Source: Bidens hawaiensis
Lineage: Eukaryota > Streptophyta > Magnoliopsida > Asterales > Asteraceae
Reading direction: 5' to 3'
DNA: 64,000 nucleotides
Assembly: GCA_021521415.1 (NCBI GenBank)
Contig: JAIQDT010003577.1
Span: 247,801-311,800 of the forward strand
Shown: piece after piece, positions 55,540 to 64,000 of the stretch
Layout: each line of letters opens with the position of its first letter
Position numbering within the stretch: position 1 is the stretch's first letter
Position numbers and translations under genes: made by a program
The notes under the pieces: generated by a model
What the model was told of the DNA's origin: nothing
Seen by the model: only the letters and a program-made list of their open reading frames with translations
Databases searched by the model: none

Positions 55540-55547
55540 GATAGGGG

Positions 55548-56870
55548 TGAAAAAATTGTTGAAAGGGTTGATTATTTTATTGAAGATTAACACATGATTA
55601 TTTATGGAAATAACACGTGCTCCATTTTATTTAATTTTTATTTTACTTGTATGTGATAACAACTAATTAACTTATAACCTTGGTTGCTTATTTAGAAATT
55701 AATGTCTGTTTTGGAATCCACTTTCTTTTATTCATTGATATTAGCTGTTATTACAATAACGTGAAGTGATTTTTTTTTCTGAATTGATTATTAGACTTGG
55801 TATTAGAGCATTATGTTACGAGATCCAAACATATCTATTTGTAGGTGCTTAAGCTTAACATTAATAAGTAGTTCTAAGTAAGTTGAAGACCTAGGATAAG
55901 TATGGATAGCATATGTTGTATACTTGTATCCTATAATGCATGAGCACTGCATTATGTTGTAAAATGTTTGTAGGATTAACAATTTTGTTGACAGGAACTT
56001 TAAATTAATTTGCAAACTATGCATCAATAGTTTGTAAAGTCTACGTTTTATCAACCTTAGAAGGATCTTTAAAAGATCAGATTTAAATAAGAATATATTA
56101 GAATATCTTGTAGGCGTTGGAAGTAATTTTCAACTTAACAGGTCTGCCACGTGTAGGTGACCGGATTGGACCTATTGGGCCCGTGTGATTCATTATTATG
56201 TAATGGGTTTATGGGGTTAAAATTAAGGTTTATTATATTTGGTAATGTCTTGACTAGCAAGTAAGGTTAGTCTATATAAACTGGGTTATAGTTAGGCATT
56301 ATAGAGGGTGAACAAGATGTAACCGAGTTAGGGTTCATCAAGAGTCAAACCGAGTTAGGGTTTGATAGAGTTATAATTAGTTTTTTGAGTTAGATTTTCT
56401 GATTAATATAAACGAGAGTTAATCGTTTAGTTTGTGTGTTGATTATCGATCCGGGACTTGAGTAGGTAGAAGATTAGCTAAATAAATAAAATTTCAAGTA
56501 ATTTTAACTTTGTGACAATGACATCAACTGTTTTACAAGACAAAACACGGTTAGTTGTAGGTTATAGCATACATGTCAAAATCATGAATTAAGTATGCAT
56601 GAGCATTACAATAAACTCAAACAAGATTAGACTTTTGTCATGTTAAACCTCAAGTATTTGCTTTCAAATATTACTACTAGAACTAGAATGAAGTATAAAC
56701 ATAAACAATTAGTGGAAAGTTCCTGTCACATAGTTGTGTGATTCAACAGATTGTTATTTAATCTAATATGTGATGATGTATGATTGCTGAATTATATGTT
56801 TGTGGTCTAGTTTGACTGATTGTTTGTGTTATTTTTGGTGCATTTGCGTTTCCTCATTCATTGAATCAAT
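55548..56870. other. Intergenic stretch with a possible LTR relic
   Basis: TTGGTATTAGAGC at about 55,798 is one base from a copia primer-binding site. At about 56,270-56,470 a TATA-like TCTATATAAACTGGG is followed by leader-like sequence with ACCGAGTTAGGGTT twice. No paired LTR or coding was found, so a decayed copia LTR is only a possibility. Confidence 0.3.
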
Positions 56871-56877
56871 TATCTTA

Positions 56878-57227
56878 GGCTATATGTAGTGGACGACTAT
56901 ATTGGGCGAATTTGGGCTAAAAGGGGCTACAACACCGTCCCCCTGGACGAAATGTGGGGCGAATTGGGGGGGGGGGCAAATTGTTATCGCCGGTTGTGTT
57001 TTTTGTGGGGGGCGAAAAGTGTGTTTTTATTATTATTTTATTGTGATTGAGAGAGGGGGGATATATACATATTTATATATATATATATATATTATTATAT
57101 TATATTGTGGGCCCAGTTTGTAGCCCCTTCACCATTACACCCAAAAAAACAAATTCTTACCCCTTGCTGACTAGGCGTCACACGACGCAAAACGCCTCAA
57201 TTTGTATCCCCTCCACTACACATGTCC
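56878..57227. mobile_element. Tourist-like MITE (PIF/Harbinger type)
   Basis: The ends GGCTATATGTAGTGGA and TCCACTACACATGTCC are inverted repeats. TTA stands on both sides (56,875-56,877 and 57,228-57,230), the target duplication of PIF/Harbinger elements. The interior is G-rich, with a G-run at about 56,967-56,976 and an AT microsatellite at about 57,073-57,094. Confidence 0.85.
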
Positions 57228-57485
57228 TTAGAACAATTTCTATCCCAATACAAGCAACTTATGAAAATCAGCTTGATAAGGGTTTGGTTAAGACTTAAGA
57301 CATACACACAGCCGTGTACACTATTCAGTTTACATGGTCGTTTAACACCGTTGACTTTGACTTTTTGCATCAAAAGTTTCCACGATCTTCATTTATCATC
57401 AAATAGCAACCCAATCCTACAAAATCCGAATATAAACAAATTAAGTGTTGATTTAAAGAAACTCATTACAAACAAAATCTTAAAT

Positions 57486-58175
57486 GGGTAGGGATGACGA
57501 TGGGTCAGGTTCGGGCCGGGTATTGGTAATCCCAAGTCCATACCCGCTTGTAAAACTGTGTCACATACCCGGACCATTACCCGTCAGGTATTTATCGGGT
57601 AATTACCCATCGGGTATCGAACATACCACGGGTATCAGATATACCTGTTAATTTGTTAAAAAATGCCATTGGGATTTACGAGTACATTTTTTATCATTAT
57701 AATTATTTTATACATTTTATTCATTTAACAAGTATTACATATTAAAATATGATGCAATCCGTATATATAATCTCTAAAATAAATAAATAATATCATTATA
57801 ATTTTATATATTTTTATATGTATATATATTTCACATCCTACAAAATACTAAGAATATCAATAACTACATATTTCATTAGAAAAAAATATTTTTTTTATTT
57901 ATGAACATATTAATAAAATGAAACATTAATAGACAAGGGTTTAGAAGAAATAAAAATTAAAATTAAAAATTTTTGGGTACATAGTTCCTGTAAACAGGTA
58001 TGTGGCTTCGGGTAATTGGGTCGAGTATCATCTGATCTCATACCCGGCCCATACCCGTGAAAATTTTTAAATCATAATCCTATACCCATCCATACCATCG
58101 AGTTTCGGGCATATCATCCCATTTATTTCTGGTTTCGAATATACCCGTCGGACTCAGCCTCCTTTTACCATCTCT
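57486..58175. mobile_element. MITE-like element of the GGGTCGGGTT type
   Basis: The left end TAGGGATGACGATGGGTCAG and right end ACCATCTCTG are partly inverted. Both flanks carry arrays of CGGGTA/TACCCG, inverted with respect to each other, around an AT-rich core. No target duplication could be fixed. Confidence 0.5.
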
Positions 58176-58324
58176 GTAAATGGCGGACAATATGCATTAT
58201 TAGTATGAAACTATGAATATTATTCACATGCCACTTGGCAGGGGCATACCGCATACATAATGTCTTGGGGATATATGGATGCGAAGATTTGATATTTGCT
58301 TGTCAAAACATATAGATTATGGTT

Positions 58325-58767
58325 AAATTAATAAACGAGTGAACTGTGGTTTTCATTCATGTTGTTTGTCCAAATCTGTGGTTTTAATCAAATAGTTTCA
58401 ATGTTGCGAATTTCGTTCATGTTGTTTCATTTCACTTGCAAATAAACTCAAATTCACGAATCCCGTTAAGTATGGTCCGTTAAACCCTTCAGTGCCCTTC
58501 ACGTGAGAGGCAGTTTTTTTTCCAAATACACTCATGCCCCTCACATGAGGGGGCTTACGAATTATGAGTGAAGTTTATTTGAAGTGAGAAATGACAAAAC
58601 TGCCCCTCACAGGGCTCATGATGGATTTAACGCGGTTAACAAATTCAGGTTTAATTGCAAGTGAATGAAACCACATGAACGAAATCGCAAATTTGAAACT
58701 ATTTGATTAAAACTGCATATTTGGACAAACCACGTGAATGAAAACTGCATTTACTCTTAATAAATTA
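58325..58767. mobile_element. Foldback MITE with arms of about 150 bp
   Basis: GTTTGTCCAAATCTGTGGTT, TTAATCAAATAGTTTCAA, TTTCGTTCATGTTG and TTTCACTTGCAA in the left arm are mirrored by complementary blocks in the right arm. Inner parts contain CCCCTCACATGAG and CCCCTCACAGGGC. No coding. Confidence 0.8.
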
Positions 58768-58929
58768 ACAAGGTATTGGTTTTGAAATACAAAAATGCAC
58801 GACTGCACGAGCATGTGGGTTTTTGATAGAAATTCACCAACAAGTGCAAAAATACGAATGGTTAAGTAGCGGAGTCATCACTTTTTTAACCGTGCCATGC
58901 GAACATAGGATAGGGATTAAGATTCACTA

Positions 58930-59229
58930 AGAGCATTCACAGCCCATTCTCTACCATATATCCATATTACACTAAAAATCACTATATTTTCTCTCTCCTG
59001 TTTAATTAAATAATAATTTTTATACATTTATCATTATCTTTTCTCTCTCTTTCACTCACAACCACTTTTAAAAAATATTAAAATATTATATGATATGAAC
59101 AGTGAAACCCTAAATTTAACTTTCTCATATAACATTTTCTCTCTCCTCTACTCACAACCACTTATAACCATACCATATAATTTACAAAACCTTCTCACAC
59201 AAATATAGGGAATGGGCTAAGAATGCTCT
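58930..59229. mobile_element. MITE with AGAGCATTC inverted ends
   Basis: AGAGCATTCACAGCCCATTC at the left and GAATGGGCTAAGAATGCTCT at the right form inverted repeats of about 20 bp. The interior is AT- and TCTC-rich. Duplicated phrases on both outer sides (TTGATAGAAATTCAC and TTGATAGAAATCCAC) indicate that it landed in an already repeated region. Confidence 0.75.
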
Positions 59230-59515
59230 AGTGGGTGTAGTTATTGATAGAAATCCACAAATTGGTGCAAAAGATGAATGGTAAATATTGATAAAACAAT
59301 TGTTCTTCGGCTTGTAAATATTGATAACAATTTGAAGAAAAAAAAAGATGTTAACTTGACAAATGAAAAAGGTAAATGGGGTATCTTATTGTATATATAT
59401 AAGTTTGGATTGTTGATTCAAGGTTTAGCCAAAATATTCAAAATGATTATTGAAAATGTCTGGTTTTTTTTTATCATGGGTTGTTTAGAACATGTAGTAT
59501 TAAGTATTTAATGAA

Positions 59516-60115
59516 TCTTACAATACTAATAAACAAAAATAATGATGTCTAGGTGTCCTAACCACATTTATTCCTAGATTAAAATTCCATACTAATCTTC
59601 TAATCTTTCTTCTCCTTAATTCATGTTATCAATGGGTCATTGGTGAAAATGGTTTGACCCATGAGTTACATCTCAAAGATATAATGCATACATTAATAAC
59701 TATTTACAATAATATAAAACTTAAAACATAATTTTACTCAATGTATACATTACTTTTTATTAAAGATGTCAACACATGTTTTAACAATAAGGACTCGTGA
59801 ATTCAGTTTGAATTATGCGAGACTTCTCACTTCATATATATAAATTTTTAATTATGATATTTAATTTAAATTTCCAATTAATGTGATTAATTATTAATTT
59901 TGTATCTTTAATTTAATATTCTAAATGTAATCATTCTAAAAAAAACTTTAAGCATTGAAAAAAATGATCAGTTATACCTAAAGAAATTTGGAGTCATGTT
60001 ATTCAAATTTTTTCTAAAAATTTATAAAATCGAATTCTTTGTTTTTTGGAAACTGCAAAATTTTGTTTTTTTATTTATTAAACATTTATTACATAATCAA
60101 TTTCAACAAAACAAA
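59516..60115 (+). mobile_element. Helitron 5' end without a matching 3' end
   Basis: TCTTACAATACTAATAAACA after an A resembles the start of the Helitron at 60,116 (TCTTATATTACTTTACTAAT). Both are followed about 30-40 bp later by GTCTAGGTGTC or GCGTAGGTGTC. No CTAG terminus with a hairpin was found before 60,116, so the second copy may be inserted in, or have replaced, its 3' part. Confidence 0.45.
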
Positions 60116-61071
60116 TCTTATATTACTTTACTAATAAAAGAAAGTGTTGATGCGTAGGTGTCAAACCTACATTCACTCATAGCCTAATTTTTCATCATAA
60201 TTCCTAATATCTCATCTCATCTCATCTCATCATAATAACTATCTATTAGTCAAAACCATTTTATCAGTTGGGTTATACCACATTAGATGTGTTAAAGGTG
60301 TATAAATGACACGTTTATAATCACCATTTAAGAAGAATTGATGCTAAATATAATCAATTATTGGGTTGGTTGTGGTTTTTCAACATTGCATAAAGTATAT
60401 ATTTAGGTGTGCATATATGTAATCTGATGACATTATACTCTAGATTATTGTCTATATGCACATTAATCATCATCTTTAAACATTCACACGAAAAATTACA
60501 TTAAGTTCATATTATCCACCATGTATAGTACACGTAGTGAAACATGGAAAAATACATTTTATAGGTCAAGAAACGCGAAAAATTTATAATTCATAAATCG
60601 TTTACTTTGTCTAATACATTAATTTACATGGTAAATGACACTCTAAAATGATTATTACAAATTTGAAAATACTTATTTGTATACAAAATTTGTATCACAT
60701 GTTGCGTTTAATGTGAAGACACCTTTCGGACATACAATCCTATTACCAAATTGTGTTTGTTGCATTTCGGACTACATATGGGTCATTTTCGTTTCTGAAC
60801 AATAGCTTCAATAAAAACTAATATAGCCCTCAAAGGCTTGTGTAGGACATTGCATTTATAGCAACTCGGTTTATCATCAATGAATCTTTTAGATTTATTA
60901 TATGGTATGTTAAGCTACACACAATTGCACTTATGAGAAGTATTTTTAAGAATCACAATTAAAATATCAATACCTGATTTACCATTAATTTTGTTTATTT
61001 TTTTTAATAGTAGAACTTATTTATTTTTGTCATTTGACTAATTCCGTGTAATACACGGGTTCAAAGGCTAG
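60116..61071 (+). mobile_element. Non-autonomous Helitron
   Basis: Begins TCTTATATTACTTTACTAAT after an A. It ends with the hairpin CCGTGTAATACACGG (61,044-61,058), nine further bases and CTAG (61,068-61,071), followed by T. This is a textbook Helitron structure. There is no Rep/helicase coding in the 0.95-kb body. Confidence 0.85.
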
Positions 61072-61405
61072 TTTAAGTTATAAAAAGTTATAAAAAAGAT
61101 TGTATTCGGAAACCAAATATATATTTTGAATGACCATTTGAATCACTGACGAGTCCATGACTCAACTAATCATCTGCAGTTCCATAATTTTTCACAAATG
61201 AGACTTGAACACAAGAACCTTTTAATACCTCAACCATGTGAAATTGGAAACCAGTTAGAAAACATAGATTATTGAAGTTTTTGTTAAATAAATATATATG
61301 AGCGATTGTTAGGCTAATCTAATGTACACGACCATATCTTTTACCTCACATAGTTATGTCATTGAATAAGCAAAAATAAAGTTTTAGGAACAACATCCCA
61401 CCTAA

Positions 61406-62161
61406 GAGGAGGCGGGGGTGGTTCGTGATGGAGTGGCCATCACGTGTGATGGCTTATAGCACACCGCCGCCGATCCCCCATCACGCGTGATGGGGGTTGG
61501 ACATTGATGGCCATCACATGGTTGATACCGAGAATTCGACCGTTGAGGAATAAATAAAAAAAATAAACAATATAAATATATCTATTCCATCTTCAAATAC
61601 AACTCAAATCAACTTCAGTCCTCTACTACAAACAAAATTCTAACATCACACAAATGAAGGGTTCAGGGAAATGTGGCTCGGGTTCAAAGAAAACCCAATC
61701 ACGGCCAAAGGTTCGAGAAAATCTTGGCAAGCCGGCGAGATTCCGGTTACAAGATGAACCCGACACAACCCAACCATTCCAACAACAACCTTTTCAACCA
61801 CAACATTTTCAACCACAACCGTTCCAAAACAACCTTTTCAATCTCAACCATTTAATTCACCGTGATATATGCGACAAGTGGGGTTGGGCAGCGCCGTAGG
61901 TTTTTCTTTGTCGGTTTTTTTAATTTATTTATCTTTGTAACATTTATTTAATCTTTTTTTTTTATTTAATTTAGCTTTGTTTTAGTATTATTTAACCTTG
62001 TTTTATGTTTTATAAAATTAAAAAAAACATCACATCACACCATCACACCACCACCCATACTAAAATACGGAGTACATCACTAGTGATGGAATGTGGTGGG
62101 GTGAGATGGCACACCCCCATTGGGTGTTGTAAGTGATGGATTTGGAACCACCTCACCCCCC
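61406..62161 (+). mobile_element. Internally deleted PIF/Harbinger-like element
   Basis: GAGGAGGCGGGGGTGGTTC and GAACCACCTCACCCCCC are inverted ends flanked by TAA on both sides (61,403-61,405 and 62,162-62,164). The interior holds a short open frame (next entry) and, near the left end, several GATGG/CCATCAC palindromes. The transposase is missing. Confidence 0.8.
61654..61899 (+). pseudogene. N-terminal remnant of a Harbinger second protein
   Basis: An 81-residue frame starts MKGSGKCGSGSKKTQ and has a Gln/Pro/Phe-rich repeat (PFQQQPFQPQHFQPQPFQ). It is preceded by a leader-like CAACTTCAGTCCTCTACTAC. Plant Harbinger elements often code a Myb-like DNA-binding partner with such a low-complexity start. 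No Myb motif is left here, so the identity rests on position within the element. Confidence 0.4.
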
Positions 62162-62607
62162 TAACTATGTTTATTTATGCACGCAGCACATAGTTCTGTT
62201 ATTTTCATAATCGTCTCACTTTCTGCTAATATATATATATATATTTATTTATTTTTTGAATGGCAGTATACTTATTTTTATGAAAAGTACATAGTTATGC
62301 AATATCTATACGTGTAGACATGTTATCAACTAAGATGAGTTGAGTTGTAAAGAATCAACTTTGAATTAATAAGTAGTAAACCACAAAACTCTTGGAAAAT
62401 TACGTAACTTTTTGATAACCATCAAGGAGTTGTTTAAAATAGATTGTGTTTTACACTCACTTGAAGTAATCAATCAATTTAGTGGATTAACATTAACAAT
62501 TCGTTTTCACAACATTTTCAACATTCTCTTTTTAAAGATTACCAATTACTACTAATACTTCATTTAGTCTATGTATATAGTAGGATTTATGTTTTTATCA
62601 ACAAAGC

Positions 62608-62838
62608 CCTTATAAGAATGGTAGTTATCCGGCTTATCATCAAGCTTGGTACTTGGTGTCTCTTTTAAGATTTACATTTTATCAGCCATGGTCTCACAAG
62701 AGTGCAGTTCCCAGGCTTATCGTCAAGCTCGACACTCGGTGTCTCTTTTAACGTTCATATTTATTAACCAAGGCCTCACAAGAGTGGCAGTTCCCCGGCT
62801 TATCGTCAAGCTCGGCACTTGGTATATCTTTTAAGAGT
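62608..62838. repeat. Three tandem repeats of about 82 bp
   Basis: CACAAGAGTG.CAGTTCCC.GGCTTATCGTCAAGCTCGGCAC followed by TTGGTGTCTCTTTTAA occurs three times in succession. The last copy is cut short. No function is visible. Confidence 0.88.
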
Positions 62839-62839
62839 G

Positions 62840-63150
62840 TTCTAACATTCCTCATCAAGGGATAACTACAACATAACCTTTACTTTTTATAAGCCAATCA
62901 CATGTTTAATCAATATTATTAAACTTAGTTAAGATTAATTATAAACCAATATGATACTATGAAAGTTTAGCCAATATTAAATAATGTTATACATCAAAGC
63001 ACTAGATACAAACATGATCAAATTAAAACAATCTAAACAATTTGGATTACTAATCTTTGATGCTAATGACTTCTTCCAAGAGTTTAACCTCCTTAATCTT
63101 TAAGGGTCGATAGATCGGATAATTCTCTTATTAATGACGGTGAAAGTAAG
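62840..63150. other. AT-rich stretch without genes
   Basis: No coding frame or terminal motif was recognised. Confidence 0.4.
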
Positions 63151-63560
63151 TGGGTGGAATGTATTAAGTGTTCCTTCAAGTCCCTTGAATATGGTGGATG
63201 AGCATTCATTGTATGGGCTGAGCAGGGCTCTTAACACGGCCCGTGTTGATCATTTTGTCTGATTGTATTAAGTGCTCGTTATCAGAAGGTACAATAAGAG
63301 ATAATACACGGCCGTGTTGACTCTGAACACGGCCATGGTAAGCCTAGAAGCTTCTATTTTGTCTTTTCTCTTGTACAGTTAACATGGGGGTGTGTTGATG
63401 TCAACATAGCCAGTGTTGAGTCAGGAAGCTTCTATTTTGTTTTTTCCTCTTGTACCTTCAACATGGGGGTGTGTTATTGTCAACATGAGCCATGTTGAGA
63501 CTTCTGAAATTTGTCTTTTCCTCGTATGCTTGTAACATGGTCATGCATTGCTTCAATATT
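63150..63560. mobile_element. Gypsy LTR-like block related to 24.8-26.5 kb
   Basis: Repeated AACACGGCC.GTGTTGA-type palindromes are separated by CTTCTATTTTGTCTTTTCTC and AACATGGGGGTGTGTT. This matches the arrangement ATTTTGTCTTTTCTTGCA and GCATGGGGGCGTGTTCC at 26.3 kb. The limits are not visible. A G-run follows at about 63,573-63,586. Confidence 0.5.
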
Positions 63561-63881
63561 TTTTTTTGTGTGGGGGGGGGGGGGGAGTGTTGAGTCAGTT
63601 TTAATAGTTTACTAAGTTTTAACTTAGCCAAATAATTGAGCATGTAAGTTACATTGCAATGGCTTAACTTACATTATAGATTAGATGGTCTCTCAACTTT
63701 TGTTTCTTCATGCATTCATTTGAGACAAAAGAAATATTAAGTATTGTTTAATCTTTAAACAAAAAGATAATTGTTCTATGATTTATAGGATTCACAATAT
63801 GTAATTACTTATAACTCTTAAATTTTATGTAAAATATTTTTTTTTCTTCTCATACAAGAATCTAAATTAAGCATAACTAGG

Positions 63882-64000
63882 ATGTGTACCCACGCTTCGC
63901 GCTATGGCATGTAATTGCGATGAGTTGTTACGCTAGAGTTATAGATATATGAAAATTTACTGCACATTGCTAGAAACATAAATAATATTTTGTTTCATGT
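63882..64000 (-). mobile_element. Possible Helitron 3' end, body leaving the window
   Basis: Read on the minus strand, AGCGCGAAGCGTGGGTACAC followed by ATCCTAG and T resembles a Helitron 3' terminus with a weak hairpin. The body would extend to the right, beyond 64,000. Confidence 0.4.

Noticed and set aside
55797..55812. Copia primer-binding-site look-alike (TTGGTATTAGAGC)
   Set aside because: One mismatch and no LTR end, gag or paired LTR beside it; mentioned only as a weak hint.

Overview
This window is nuclear DNA of a eudicot plant, most likely a member of the daisy family (Asteraceae). That assignment is an inference from AT-rich intergenic DNA, a plant Argonaute with many introns, plant Ty1/copia and Ty3/gypsy elements, Helitrons, MITEs and an Au-like SINE. 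No operon, rRNA, tRNA or CRISPR array is visible.

The only near-complete host gene is an AGO4/6/9-clade Argonaute, closest to AGO6, on the + strand. It has a non-coding first exon near 43,440-43,492 and 22 coding exons from 44,538 to 52,526. This clade loads 24-nt siRNAs for RNA-directed DNA methylation of transposons. The gene itself is heavily invaded. A SINE sits on the acceptor of coding exon 9 and its 17-bp target duplication has copied the splice site. A second SINE lies in inverse orientation in intron 12. A hAT-like MITE is in intron 19 and a Helitron lies just downstream. The donor of coding exon 18 is one base short of the frame needed by exon 19, so the copy may be damaged or depend on unusual splicing.

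Layout. 1-5.1 kb: a foldback MITE, exon-like remnants and a Helitron end. 5.3-10.8 kb: MITEs, a frameshifted F-box gene (-) and a rearranged copia fragment (-). 11.4-13.3 kb: a broken non-LTR reverse transcriptase with a CCHC knuckle and a possible restriction-like endonuclease motif (-). 13.5-14.07 kb: a decayed GYF-domain fragment (-). 14,078-22,984: a copia element with a perfect 5-bp target duplication. It carries a solo LTR (17,675-21,363), which in turn carries another solo LTR (18,817-20,694). 23-24.8 kb: little. 24.8-36 kb: gypsy LTR-like sequence and a gypsy gag (-) split by a complete gag-protease-only Athila-like element (28,587-34,629). 36.2-41 kb: two nested gypsy LTR-like blocks. 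41.2-42.6 kb: MULE-like coding remnants. 42.9-52.9 kb: a MITE and the Argonaute gene. 53-64 kb: Helitrons, hAT-, Tourist- and foldback-type MITEs, a deleted Harbinger derivative, a minisatellite and an LTR-like block.

Exon boundaries were placed by hand from GT/AG sites and conserved Argonaute residues. Transposon limits come from terminal motifs and target duplications read by eye.
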